NCBI GenBank assembly: GCA_943704425.1
Contig: CALSCP010002427.1
Span: 1 to 64,000, forward strand
Source: Ministeria vibrans ATCC 50519
Taxonomy: Eukaryota > Opisthokonta > Filasterea
Length of the DNA: 64,000 nt
Direction of reading: 5' to 3'
A program made the position numbers and the translations under genes. The notes under the pieces were generated by a model, which was given only the letters and a program-made list of their open reading frames with translations, was not told the origin of the DNA and made no database searches. This document shows positions 45,701 to 60,700 of the stretch, piece after piece; the stretch's first letter is position 1; every line of letters starts with the position of its first letter.

Positions 45701-48700
45701 CTGAGCGTCCACATAGAGAGAGCCGCCACTACCACCGCCCGCATCGGCCGCACTGCCGTCAGCCGCGGCCGCCGTCACCGTGCCGTCCACCGTGACCGAA
45801 CCCGACGCAGTCACACTCAGCATGCCACCGCCAGCGCCACCAAGGGCACCGCCAGCCGCGTTGCCTCCGCCACTTCCCGCATCCACGGGCACAAACACAT
45901 CGCCATAGGCGGCAGCGCCTCCAGCATGTGACGCACCACCACCGCCATTGGAGCCCGCACCGCTGCCCAACTCGGCGGCCGGGCCAAGCTCCGCCGCGCT
46001 GAGTGTGGCACCCGAACGCACCGCCAGACTGTCGGTGAACAGAGTCGCCTCGGCCGTGACAAAGCGCGAAAGGTAATTCAACGTGGTCGACGTGCCCACC
46101 ACAAGGCTGGTCGCCTGATAGGTGATTGTCGAGCCTTCGCGTGCCAAAAACGCATTGAAGACTAGTTCGCCGCGTGGCGACGCCGCTGCATACACTCCCT
46201 CGACAATCTGAGCAGTGCGTGCGGTCGACGCCACCGCCAGAGTACGCCATGTGGCCACCGTAAAGTCGTGAACGCCACTCATGGTTCCCGCCAGGGTAAA
46301 GGACGCGCCCGTAATCGTGGTGGTCGCCGGGAAGCGCACCTCCGCATCCTCGTCAACGACAAACGACGCGGGAATGCGCGATATGCGCGTCGTCGACTCT
46401 GTCGTGTCCACATTCACCACAACATTGTTCAGAACGTGTACGGTGCCGCTCATGTCGCCCATCAAGCTTGAAATGCTCATGGCGTTGTCCACGGATGCCG
46501 TCGCGTTGACGGCAACAACCGGCGCGGTGGGGCCCGACAGTTGCTCCAGCTGCAGCTGCGCCAGGCCATTAAGGTGCAGCTGCGACAGTTGAACGGTCGT
46601 TGCGTTGCTAATAATCGTGCGGCGACTCGTCGCCAGACCAGCATTGTCTACGTGAAGCACCGACTCGACAACAGCACCGGTGCGCGTCTGTTGGTAGCCC
46701 GTGCCTGAAGCACCTGGTGTCGCGCTCGCCGTGCCGCCGTGCACCACAAACGTACCACTCCACGCGGGAGCCGAACCGTCGAGAACCACCGCCGCTCGGC
46801 CACCCGAACCACCGCCACCCGTGCCGTCTCCAGCGCCTCCTGTCACACTCACAACGCCCGTGCCGCTCAGCGCGTCGCTACACACAATATAGACACTGCC
46901 ACCAGAGCCACCGCCGTTGTTCGACGTGGCGCTGGCGGCCTCTCCGTCACTCGACACCTTGCCGTCGAGCACAAGGGTTTCGGCGCTCACCGAGAGTACA
47001 CCTCCTGCACGCCCTGCGCCTATACCCCCGCTACCGTCGCTGCCGTGGCTGACGGGTGCCGTAAACGACCCATACGGTTCGTCCGTCAGCGACTGTCCGC
47101 CATACGCTCCGCCCGTCGTCACACCATTGCCCAGACCGGTCGCCGAGATCTCACCGGAAGGATCTACCTGAAGCGCCACAACGCCAAGCGAGAGCCAGGG
47201 CGACACAATGGCACCGCCGTAGCGCACGCGCGTGTACACCGAGTCAAGAATCATCGCCTCGACCGTGCCACTCTCAAAGGTCACCACGCCACCGTCGCCC
47301 ACGAGGAGCGTCGGCATCTTGATCGAACCCACCGCCTGCGTGACGGCCGTTGACGCCGTGCGCGCCGTCGCCTCAAACAGCACCTCGGCCCCACCATCGA
47401 CATCAATCGAGTTGACGCCACGCATCATGCCGCCCAGTGAAAAGGCAGGTGCAGGCGTGCGGCGTACATGGAGTGCCGGCGGAAGGAATACCACAGACTC
47501 GGCAGCAATGCGAATGGCACACGGCAGCGCGAATGCCACACTCGTGTCCACGCCTCCAGTCACTTGAAGAGCCACCGTTTGGTTGGTCGGGACGAACAAG
47601 ACACCGCTGTAGTCGCCGGTCAGCTCGGAAATGGACGTCGAGGCCAACACGTACGGCACAGGAATCACCGTCACATGCGAGCCACCACGAATGTCGACGC
47701 GGCCCAAGTCAAGCACGTCGTCACCCGAGGCTGGCAAGAGCACGGTCGCAGCGGAAGTACTTGTACCAGCGTTATTGATGAACACTCGCTGTACCGTGCT
47801 GCCATCCGTCGTCTGAAAGCGCTCATAGGCGGTGCCCGATGCACCCGCTTCATTGCCACTCGCACCGCCTCGCACGTCAAGAGCCCCCACAAAGGTCGTC
47901 GACGAAAAGGGTGTCACCATCGCAACGCGACCACCGCTGCCACCACCGCCGTTCGCACCATCACCTGCACCGCCACGTGCCACCACACGTCCGTTGCCGG
48001 ACATGCCACCGGCACTCACGTACACACTGCCGCCACTTGCGCCGCCGCCGTTGTTCGTACCATCCGCACCGTCCGCATTAAGTTCGCCGTCAATGCGAAC
48101 GTCGCCTCCGGCGCTCACAAAAATAACACCTCCTCCAATCGCACCGGTAGCACCCGAGCCCACGCCGCCGGGACTGCCAGGCACCAAAGGCGTCAAAATG
48201 TTGCCATGACCTGCTCCACCTAAACCGCCCACACCGGCGCCGCCTTGGCCGCCGTGCGCTCCACCGCCGCCCCCAGACACAGCGTCGGCGCCCGCGCCGT
48301 ACGCACTCGTGGCTCCACGTCCTGCCACGGTCACCGTTGCATCCGATTCAATCGTCAGCGTCAACACGTTCACCTCGATCAAGTCACCGGATACCACGGC
48401 ACCCGTCTGGACCACCAGAGACGTGCCCGTCAGCGTCGCATTGCTCATCAGACTCACTTGTGCACCACCCGCAACCGTCAGCGACGAAAAAGCAAAAGCA
48501 GTTGCCGCGTCACCGCCAATCAGGTAGGCATTCACACGTCCGGGTGTCGTGAGCGACATGCTCACAGCTTCGCCAACGGTCAGCACCGACGGCACAATCA
48601 GGTCACCCCGAATGTCGTAGCCGGCACTCGAGGCGAGCGTGAGTGACACCCCCACCGACAACAAATTGGCCGTGGAGCCGTCGGGAATGGTCAGTCCACA

Positions 48701-51700
48701 GGTCATTTCGCTTGTGGCCGCCGTCATCGCCGACACCGTAAAGGTCTGCTGCAAAGCGCTCAGCGTTACGCGACAGCTGCGCTCGTCGGCATACAGCTGT
48801 TGAGCCGTCACCGACGATACAATGTCGCCCAACACGATGCGTGCACCGCCCACCAATGACAGGGTCGTCAACACAAGGTCGCCGCCGAAAAAGTCCACAA
48901 CAGTCGAGCCAACCGCAAGACTGTCGGCATTGTCGACATACAACGTCTTGATGCCCTCCTGTTGTTTCTCCACAAAAACGGTACCGCCCGCACCGTAGAC
49001 GTAGCCTTCGCCACCCTCGGCAAGAATCGAGCCGGTAAAGAGGTACGACTCGGCAACGTTGATGTTGGCGCGACCACCGCCACCACCGCCACCCAGACCC
49101 GCGGCATTTCCACCACGCACATCCAGTTGTCCGCCTCCCGCAAGTGTCACTGTCTGTACCGTCAGCGACCCACCCGCACCACCACCGCTGTTCGACGTCC
49201 CCTCGCCGCCGCGCACGTCAATCACACCGTCCACATAGAGACGCACGAAAATCGACAGACGAATCTGTCCACCGCCACGTCCACCGTTAGCACCGCCGCC
49301 GTGACCTCCGTAGCCCAGCGGTTCGTTGATCGTGCCAAACGAAACGCCTCCCACTAAAGCATCGGCGCCAGCACCACCTTCGCCACCGTGACCACCGCCC
49401 GAGCCCGACAGTGTCGACGCAACACCATCGCCGGCAGACACCACCGGTGAGCCAAGTTGACGGCCTTCAATAATTACCTGACCACCATCGAGAACCACAA
49501 TCTCTTCGGCGGTCACGACAGTGTCGACCGTGCCCGTCGTGTCGCCAAGGAACGTCAAAGTCGCTCCGTCACGCACCAGAATCATGTTGAAATCATAGCT
49601 CTTTGCCACAAGAAAACAACTTTCGCCGGCCGTCAACTCGAGCTCCAACGAGTCCTCCCCATTCGGGCACTCCACCCCCGACAAAAAGCTCGCGTACACA
49701 TGCGGCGTTGGGTCGCCAATTGTCGAATTGAGTGCGGCCACAACTGTCGCCGTGATCGTCACGGTCGACGCCGCCTGAAGAGTGTCCACCTCGAGAGTGA
49801 CCGGTCCCGGCGAGGCAAGCAGCGATGTCGTTGAGTTCGCCAAAACACTTGCAAAGGCAAACGTGCCTGCCGACGCGCCGCTCGTATGTGCCGTCGTGCC
49901 CATCGACAGCGTCGCGCCATGCTGTAGCACCACGTCGTTCACACCCGACAGTGCTGCGCTGCGATCCACCGACAACACAAGCCGTTCGCCGCGCAGCGTC
50001 AGAGCCGCCGCGAGAGACACCGTCGCCGTGTCGTACGCGTACACCGAGAACGGCAGCGTCAACGGATCGCCCGTGCCCAACGTGGCCGACTGCTCGCCGA
50101 GCAAGTGCAACGCTCCTTCGCCCGCACTGCCGCTCACTGTCGTCGCCGAAAACACCGCAGTTCCATTCAGCGCGTCTCCCTCGACCACGAGATGGCCGCG
50201 AACGTCCAGCGTACCAAATGCAACGACGGGACGCAATGGGTCAAATGGGAACCAGGCGCGGGCACTGTCGGTCGTGACGGCAAGCGCAGCATTCACAACA
50301 ATAGCCGTCGAACTGGGCCGCGCACGTCCATTGTCCACAACCAGTCGTCGCCCAGCGTCACCGGCACCCTTCACCTGTTGCAAGACGAGTCCCGGCCCGC
50401 CCGTCTCTACGCGACTCGCGCCGCCCACCGACACAAACTCGACGGCCCACTCAGTGGCAAGTGCCGTGTCCGTCTCGACATAGATGAGACCGCCGCCACC
50501 GCCACCGCCGCCAGCATCGAATACCGTCTCGTTGATGAAGCCGCTGCCGCCACTGGCATCAACATGTCCTCGTCCGCTCATGGACGCAGCCGAAATCTGA
50601 ATGGATCCGCCACTGCCACCACCGCCGCCAGAGGCAAGCGCCGCTTCGCCCACCGCCGAAATGCGTCCGTTCACGGCAATGTCACCACCGGCCACAATTG
50701 ACAGGTAGCCGCCGCCCGCACCGCCAACCAGAGAGCCGCCGCCGCCGCCACTGCCAAACGCCACGGGCGCAAACACGTCGCCATAGGGTTCGCCGTGAAC
50801 GCTCGTTCCACTACCCGCGCCACCCACACCACCGTGCGAGCCCCCCGAGCTGCCCAGCACGTCGGTCACACCTGCACCGACACCCACGCCCGCAAGCTCG
50901 CCACCGCCGTCCACGGAAATGGACGCCGAGGCAGCAACGCTAACACTGAGGGCACTCGCAATAGTCAGACGGCGACCCACAATGCGCGACTCGACTGCAA
51001 GCGACGTCACGTCTAGAGTGTACTCACTCTCCGTACGGTTCATGGTCAGCACCGAGTCGCCCTCGACGCTGAGCGATTCAAACGCAACGCGAGCTGCAAC
51101 TGCCGACGTCAGCAGTGGCGCCACAGCGCCCGACGGGCCCACGTCCACATGGGAGTTTTCCATCGTTAGATTTTGTGCGCCCACCACCGTGCCGTCTATC
51201 ACACTCACATGGTCGAGTAAACGTACGTCGTTCGGACAGTAAAATACACCATTCGACTCGACTGTCATGGCCACCGGCAGGTAGAGCGAAGTTTCCAGCG
51301 AGCTCAGCACGCGTGCAATATCGGGCTGGAACAAGAAGAAACTCGACGAGAAGGAGGTAAAGGCGGACACAAATATGCGCGCACTGTTGTCGCCTGACAG
51401 TTGCGTCGCGACCAGCGTGGCATTGTCGCTGCCCAAATTCAGCTGTGCGGCGCCCGTCATGTTCACCAGCGCAAACGTGTGGCTGGTCGACGACGTGCCC
51501 AACAGCGTTTGCGACTCGGTCAACACGCCCGCATTGTCCACCATCAACACCTGATCCTCTTGGTTGGGTCCGAGCGTGTCGCGCGTAAACACCGTGCCTG
51601 AGGCACCGCCCAGCACACCGCTGCCGCCCGACGTGCGGAACGGACCCGAATACGTGTTGGTGACAAAGTGCATCGAGATACGTCCGCCTCCTCCACCATT

Positions 51701-54700
51701 GCCCACCAGGCTTTCACCCGCGCCTCCTGTCACGTGCACACCGCCTTGGCCACTCAGCAGATAGGTCTCGACAAAAATAGAGCCGCCCGAGCCTCCACCA
51801 CCCGTCACGGCGTTCGCTCCTACGCTCAACATGTCTCCCTCAATGTTCACTTCTGTCGTGGCGCGCACGTCAATCACTCCGCCAGCGCGTGCCGCGCCTC
51901 CACCACCTCGACTGCCCACTTCGAGAGCATAGTCAAGTGATCCGTACGCACGCGAAATGCCCACTCCGCCACCAGCACCGCCGTAGCTACCGCCATCGTT
52001 GGCACCCACACCGTCACCCTGGCCACTGATGTCACCCGCAAGGGCCGTCAGTGTCGCACTGCGCTCGACAAACAGCGAGTCGACATCGAGACGCAGCAAA
52101 TTCGCTTCGAGTGCGCCGCCCGTCGATACGTTCACAGTTGAAGCAACAAGTCCCAAAAACGTGTAGGTGTCTTCGCTGTCAAACACAAGATGACCTCCGC
52201 CGCCAACCGTGAGCTGTTGCACTCCTTGAATTTGAGTCAAGGTATGCCAGCTTCGGTCCACCATGGAGCGCACACGGAACATTCCGCCGGCTCCAATAGT
52301 GGCGTTAGCAATCGAGCCGACATAGCCACTCACGTCGATGGTCACGTCAGTGTAGGTGAACACTGGCGGAAAGGCTGTCTCGCTGCCACGGTACGCGTAC
52401 ACCGACGACGCCAGTGTGGCCGAACCCTCAAGGCCAATGGAAAAGGCGACACCCTCGCGAATGTGCACACCTCCAGTCCGGTCGCCATCGAGGCTCGCCG
52501 TCGACACACTCGCGTTGACACCGCCCATCGGCAGGAACACCACATGACCACCGCCGCTCAGCAGCAGGTCGCTGAAGGCATACGAACTGGCATCCAGCAC
52601 CCACGCGTGTCCCGTGCCAATCGTAGACAGGTCCGTGAGCGCACCCTGCGACGCATCCGACAGTCGCACCGTCGATGGTGCGGCGCCGTCGTTGTCGACA
52701 AGCAGACGAACCAGAGTCCCATTGACAATGTACGCCGTGCCCGGTGCCCCGCTCGCCGCCACACCGGCACCGCCGCGTGCATACAAGCTAATGGTCGCGG
52801 CCGTCTCGGTGGTCGTCACGAGCGCCACGCGACCGCCCGCACCGCCGTGAGCGCCCGACAGCACACCCACACCGCCATTGGCACTGAGCGTTCCATTGCC
52901 CACCACCTGTGCACCGACATTCACATAAACAGACCCGCCTGCACCGCCACCGCCCGATGCACCATCCGCACCCGTCGCAGTCACGTTGCCCTCAAGCACT
53001 AGCACGCCCGTCACTTCAATACTAATGACACCGCCACCAGCGGCATCGCCACCACCACTGCCCGCCAACACAGGATGCGCCAAGGAACCATAAGGCTCGC
53101 CACCCGATCCCGACTTGCCACCATGACTACCACCTCCTTGAGCGGTGGTGGCCGCGCCGGGTCCGCTCATGGCTGCAAAGCCGCCCTCATTCGCATGAAT
53201 CAAGCCACCCTCTTCAAGCGTCAAGTTTGCTGTTGTAAGCGAGAGCGAATCTGCCGTCACAATGCCGCCACCGCGCACCGTCACGTCCGTGCTCACCGCC
53301 AACGTCATTGCGTTGCCCGACACAGAGCCACCATTGTTCACCAGCAGTGTGTCCAGTACAATCTTGCCGGTGGTCGTTGTATCCGACGGCGCTGTTGCTG
53401 TGTCGCCCACCACCAGTGAACCACTCTGCTCGACTGTGAGCTCGCGAAGGCCGTCAAGCGAGCCAGCAACGTTCAACGACGTGCCGCGAACTGTCACTGT
53501 TGTCGGTAGAATTGCCGATCCATTCACGTACACCACCAAAGAGGCGCCCAGAGGCGATTGAACCGAGTGAATCTCGACCGACTGGGTGGCGTCTACGTGC
53601 AGAGCACCCGTACCGTCGCCCACAAGCGATACATTTAAAGCACCCGAGCCGCGCAACAGCAAATGCCCGTTGCGCAGCAGGACAATCTCATCAAAGCCCG
53701 TGTGCGTGCTGGGCACGTCGAGCCAAGTACGTGTCGTGTCCTGCGACAGGGGCGACCGCACCAACTCAAAGAACATGTCATGATTGGCATTGTCAACGGT
53801 GAGCGTACGATGCGTGCCATTCAGCTTCATGAGAGTGCCCGCTCCGCCCGGCTGCGCAATGCCAAAGGCACCCGACGATCCGCCGTTTGCAAGCCAGTCG
53901 CCAGAGAAACCGCTGCCTGAAGCTGAAAAACGTGCACTTACACGTCCACCACTGCCACCACCGCCACCAACGAGCGTCGAGCCTCCAAGACTCGCGCCAT
54001 TCGCACCGCGCGCCCGAATCGTACCCTGTCCCGTCAGCGAACCCGCCGACACATCAATAAAAATCGAACCGCCCGCACCTCCACCACCGCCCGTCTGCGA
54101 CACGGCATCTGCGCCGTCCGCATTCACAACACCATCAATGTGCACCAGCGTCGTCGCTGTCAGGCGAAGCACACCGCCGCCAGCACCACCGCCACGATCG
54201 TTGGCGCCTCCCGACCCTCCGCAACCGCCAGGCAAAATGGTTTCTTCACTGTCGCCAAAGGGTGTCGCTGTCGTAGACGTTGCAGGCGTGCTCACACCTC
54301 CACTACCACCATGACTGCCGCCACTGCCACCACCCGAACCATTCGAAACACCAAGACCGTCGCGTGTGGCATTACATGCACCATGCAGTCCGTTTGCTGT
54401 CGTGTCCGTCACACCCGCCACACTCACCAGGGCACCCTCGTCAATCGTAATGGTTGGCGAACTCACGTGAACGTTTGAGCCAGCCAGACTGCTGCCGCCC
54501 GAAAGTGACACGCTGCTCGACGCAAGCACGGTCAGTCGCGTCGCGTCGCCAACCACACCGGTCGACATCATCGAGCCCGTGTCGATGGCCAACGACGACA
54601 ACGACCATGTGCCCGCTGGCGATGCGTCACCCACACGTGATTCGACACCGGCAATAAGCGTGCCCAGCGGTGCCACTGTGATGTCAGTCACGCCCGTGAT

Positions 54701-57700
54701 GGTCCCATTGTTTGCCAACGTCACATTGAGCACCGTGGTCGCGGCGGGAGCAGCCAGCGTCGCTCCAGTCGTGACATACGCGCTCGCGGGCAACGCGCCA
54801 CTCGTCACCTCCCAATTCCCACTGCTACTACTGCTGTACGCCGTGATGGTGGCTGTCGAACTGGGGCCCACGTGAAGAGCACCACTCGTATCACCAAGCA
54901 GTGTGTTCATTGTCAAATCCGCAGGAGCATCGTCGAGAACAGCCACATGAGCTCCGCCCGTCACCGCAAGCACGTCCACATCGACAGCGCCTCCATCAAA
55001 CATCGAGGCAGACAGCCAAGTACGTGCAGCGTCCGACAGCACATCGATGGCCGAGTGCGACGCCGTCGTGCGCGAGCCAAAATATATCTCGACCTGTCCG
55101 ACCGAAACAAAAGTGCCGGCGTTCGCACTCGTCAGCGCCAGCGTCACATTGTCGACACGTCGATCAATGGTCACATCAAAGAAATCGCCATTGACGCAGT
55201 CGGTGTTCGCAATGGGCGATGGCACCTCGTGCGAGTGAGCCGTCACCAAGCCGTCGTAAGATGAACTCACGGCAAACGTGGTTTCGTACGTCGCAGCGCC
55301 GCACACGGGGAAAATTCGCACGCGCGACACAAGGGACGCGCGCGGAAGGCTCACAAGAAGCGTGCCAGTGGCTTCCTCGAGCGCAAGTGCCGTCATCGCG
55401 CCCACCACGCTCGTCACTGCATTTTCAACACCACCCACGGTGGTCACGTTGTCGACAATGTCCGCCATCTCGCGAACCGTTCCCGAAATCACACGGAGCA
55501 CAACGCCGTTGGGGGCCGTGTACTGCAACAGGCTCGCTGCCACACCATTTTCAAGTTGCCACAATTCATCGGGCAGAACACGCTCGGTGCTGGGCAGACG
55601 CTGCCCATTGTCCAACGTCAACGACCGAGTGCCGTTCCCAGTGCGATACACAGTCCCGGCTGCACCAGGCTCGCGCGTACTCTCACCGCCTTGCGCCAAC
55701 AGATGCCCATGGAACAGTGACTGGTCGTTAGCATCGACACAAATGCGTCCGCCACCGCCACCACCACCGCCGCTTGCGCCACCTGCACCACCGGTCACAC
55801 GTACGGTACCTGCTCCGCCAAACGATGGCGTCACAATCCACACTGAGCCACCCGAGGCGCCGCCACCCAACGCCGATGTCGCCGACGCACCTCTCGCGTC
55901 GACGAGCCCCTCAAGGGTCATCTTGTTTGCAGCCGCAACCTTAAGGATGCCAGCTATGGCCGGCGAAGGAGTGGTCACACCGCCGGGCGAACCATAGGCA
56001 CTTGGCGACGTCACGCTGCCGTAAGCCAACGGAGCGTACTGACGCGTGTCGCTGCGTCCTCCTGCGCCACCATGCGAACCGCCGGTGGCCGCACCAATAC
56101 CGCCGTCCGTGGTCAAATCAAAGCCTGCTCCCGAAAAATTGGAAGCAACAAAGTCACTAAAGGAGGCCGAAGGTACAGACAACGTGACGGTCGCGCCCGC
56201 GTGAACAATCACTTCGTCCACATCGACAAACAGAGACGAGGCAGTCACCGCGCCGCCACCATCCACCTCAAAAGTAGTGCCGCGCAAAGTGCGCGTGCGC
56301 AAAGCATTGCGCGAATTCAGCAACCCACCGCTGCGCACGCGCATCGTGGTAAAAGTTAGTTCCTCGGTAGGGGCGCCCGACGCGTCAATCATTTCGTTCA
56401 GGTGTATCTCGGCAGCAGTGCCACCCACAACGAGGTTGTCCACCCCACTGAGGCGACCGTCAAACGTCGCCACAACCGAGCGCACCGCCATGGTATTGGG
56501 CATGACCGCTTCGCCTTGCTCGTACACATGCAAGTGTGCCGGAACCGTTGACGTGCTCGTCGTCAACATTTGAGTCGGTCCCACATGTAGTTTGCCCGTC
56601 AAATCACCAAAGATCTGCTGGCACACGGCCGCTGCATTCACCGTGTCCATGCCAAAGCGAACGTGTGCGCCTCCATACACATGCAACTCGGTAATATTCA
56701 CCGAGCCCACCAGCATGGTGCGCGCCTCGTCACTCGCCACATCGTTGTACGTGCCAAGCGTAATGATGGAGGTGGCCACCGCAGTGGCAGCACCCTCATT
56801 GTTCACGTACACACTCATGTTTGTACCACTAGCAGCCGCCACCGTCACCGTGCCCGCCGCGCCAGACTCGGTCACACCGCTGCCACCCACGGCGGCAAAT
56901 CGACCTGAGAATTCAACGCTACCGCCGTACACCACGGTCGCTCGTCCGCCTGCGCCTCCGCCACCACCCGTCGCAGCATCTCCGGCACCACCCGACACAT
57001 CCACAAGCGCGCCATAGTCACCCGCCAACGTTTCACTCACTGTCACGTAGACCATGCCTCCCGAGCCACCGCCTCCAGCAGCACCAGTCGCAGTCCCTCC
57101 AACAGCACGAATGGTACCATCCAAATTTACACGACGGGCACTCACGGCAATCACTCCACCGCCTGCGCCCGCACCATGCGTCAAAAATACCGCAGCGCCT
57201 CCGGTGCTGCCGCTATCGTTGAGATACAGTGACTGGGCACGAGCAAGCGTGTACGCCGGCGGAACCACACTGCTGAAGCTGTCCCCGTGAGAATATGGCA
57301 ATCCGCGGACGGCAGTTCCAGTACCACGTCCACCTGCACCACCGTGACCGGCGCCACTACTGCCACTGGCAGCGGCGGTACCAACACCAAGGCCGCCCGC
57401 GGTAACAACCGCGTCGGCATGCACAACACCACCCGATTCAAGCACCACCGAATCGTGCGACAACAACATGTGGGTGCCCAAAAGCGTGCCGCTGCTCTTC
57501 ACCAACAGCGACGTGCCATTCACGTGGGCAAGTGGAAACGCTTCACTTGTTCGCAACTCGAGCGACGACGACGTACCGACCGTGAGCTCCGACACGCAAT
57601 AGGGCGACGCCACAGCACCCATGTCCAACACGACCGAACAGCTACGGCGCAAATCAAATTGTCGAGTCAATCCCGGCGACACAGTGCCTTCCAGCAGCAA

Positions 57701-60700
57701 CTCGCTGTCGACACACGTCAGGCTGTCGTGCACACTCCACGTGGCTCCCGCACTCACATGAATGGAAGCGGTCAGGTTTCTGGTGGCCGCTGTGACATCC
57801 AACGTCTGGTTCGCACGCAACACCCACAGGCCCGTGTAGTCACCGAACCAGGCGCCCGTCAAGGTCACGCCCGCGTGCGAGCCAAACAACAAAGAGGCAG
57901 AGCCATTCACGTGGACATTGGTCAAAATCAGTGGTTCGCTCACCTCTGCGGGTGTCTGCAAAACCACTGCAGCGCCTTCGTATGCGGTCCAAGCCAACGC
58001 CTGTTGCGTGTCAGTTGGATCTTCCGTCACGTACACTTCTATGCCATTGAGAGCACTGCTCGTGGCACCCGTCTCACGCGCCAGGTGCACGAGCACGTCG
58101 TCAACACGCTGGCGCACATACAAAATCTGCGCCTCGCCCTGCGTGCATCCCGTAGTCGTCTGCGCCACAGTCTGTACGTCCGTCTCGACACTGCCAAGCA
58201 CAACGCTGACGCGAACGTTCGTGTCGAACAGCAACTCGCACACAGGTGTCACACGCACATGGTCCACATAAAGAGTAGTTGGCAACGCGATTGTGAGCGT
58301 CGCGGACGCAGCCGACGTCGCATACGAGGAGGTGGCATCGCCGCCGGGCGATGCCACATTCGCCAGATTGTTGGCCGTACGGGGTGTGCCAGTCGTCGAG
58401 ATGACCACGCCGCTTGGTGCGATGTACGTCGACGAAGTACCCGTGCCTCCACTGCCACTGGTGAGCATCAACGATTGCACCATCGAGATCCTCGGAGACG
58501 GCGCCGACGTTGTTTGTTCGTTGTCGACGCGCAGCTCTGAGCCTGTCGGTGTCGCCTCGTACACCGTTCCCGCACCACCACGCTGGCTTTCGCCGCTGCC
58601 GCCACGCGCGCGTGACACACCCGCAAACAACGAGCCAGCTTCGCGATGGTACAGCGCGATGCGACCACCGGCACCGCCACCACCGCCACGCGTCGCATCG
58701 TCGTAGCCGGCACCACCGTCAGCGGCAATCACACCACGTCCAGCAATCACATTCGCTTCCATCCACACACTGCCACCGCTTCCGCCACCAGCAAAGTTAC
58801 CTTGCGCCGCCTCGCCCCCGCTCGTCACTGTGCCATCCACAGTCAACGTGTTCGTCACGTTCCATCGCAAGCGTCCGCCGCCCGCACCGCCAAGCAGGCC
58901 TGCGCCGCCGTTGCCACCGCCACTACCAAAGTGCACAGGCATGGTAAAGTCACCGTAGGCAGCGACGCTAAACTCGCGCAAAGCTGCACGTCCACCACGT
59001 CCGCCGTGTCCCGCTCCAGTGCCTCCAGCGGTACCGCCAAGCACATTGGCACTCAGACCGGGAGACATGCCAGAGGCAGCCGCGTCGCCACGCGTCTCGC
59101 TTGTCACAAGTCCACCGCGCGCCACCAAAACGGAGCTAGCGCTCACAAAAAGCGCATTGGCATTCAACTCGCCATTCGCTTTCACTGTCAACGCATCGCC
59201 CACGACAAGGTGTACATCGGGCTCGTCCACAAGAGTATCCACCGTGATCAGACCACCGCTCTGAATGCTCACCGACTCAAACGTGTATGTACTTGCATTC
59301 GTGCCGTAGTCACTTGAGCGACCCTCCGACGACAAGGTCCACGAACCGGCACTTGCCACGGCAACGTGGGTCACCGCACCGCCCATGATGCCTCGCACGT
59401 CCACAAACACACTCGTCATGCGCACACTAAGACTCTCGAGCGCCAGCGTCGCCTCGGGGTACACGTACATGTTCAGGGGCAAGTCGTAGTCGTCCGAGAG
59501 GGCGCGACTGGCCGGATAGCCAAAGGCGGCTACCGGCAGACCATTGTCAACGTACAGGCTCGACACGTGCGGGTAGCCAACGGTCGAAACGGGTGTGTTC
59601 GCGTCCACATAGAGCACACTGAAAGTCTGGTTGTAACCCACATGGACCACACCAGTGCGATCGCCATTGAGGAATCTCGCAGCGAGTGTGAGCGACAGCG
59701 GCGGCGTCGTGGCCGTCGACATAAACGCCAGATGGGCATTGCCGCGTACGTCAATCACGTCGTACAGTTGATCCGTCTCGCCTTCGCCAAAGTTGATCCA
59801 AGTCACGCCGCTCACATCGGTCACGTCGGTGTACACACCATCCGAGATTTCTTGCGTACTCGGCGTCGCACTGCCACCGCCGTCAACAAGAAGATAAGAG
59901 ACATTGGTGGCTGCCGTATTTTGGTACACGGTGCCCGCACCACCATCGTCACTTGCGGTCGAACTGCCGCCCGCCGCCGACAACGTCCCGTTGAATACGG
60001 TCCCAGTCAGACGATACAGCGCAATACGACCGCCACCTCCGCCGCCGCCGCCAGCGCCCGTGCTGCCTCCACCGCGTGCAGTTATGCTGCCGTAGCCGCT
60101 GATGGCGCTGCCACTGACAAGCCAAAGCGATCCGCCAGCGCCACCGCCGCCCGTCGACGCGGTCGTACCGCCATCGGCCGTCACAGTACCCTCAATGACA
60201 ATGGCTTGCGCAGCCGCAAGATAAAGCGCACCACCGCCACGTCCGCCTCGATCACCGCGAATCGCTGGATACACCAGTCCCTGGTCTGTGCCCGGTCCAC
60301 CGGGAGAACCCGAAAGTGTTGGCATGCGCACTGAACCATCAACGCCGCCCACCGTGGTGTGCGTCGTGCCGGCTCCTCCTGTGCCACCATGTCCACCGCC
60401 CGACGCACCTTGCGTCGTGTCGAACACGCCAACACCAGACGTGCCCACAGGCGCGTCAGCATCCAACACATCATAGCCATTTTCAGCAACGGTAAGCACA
60501 CCGCCGTGTTGCACGTCAATGGTACCACCGACCGTGGCCGACAAACGACGGGCCGACAACATCCCACCGCTCTCAACCGTGAGGTCGCCCGTGAGAGCCA
60601 TGGTCACAGTCAGATTAAGTTGGGGTCGCGTAAACGTCAAATTGCCATTGGCTGCAATCCGAAGCGACGCCAAATCCACTGTGTCGTCCACAGTAGCCCC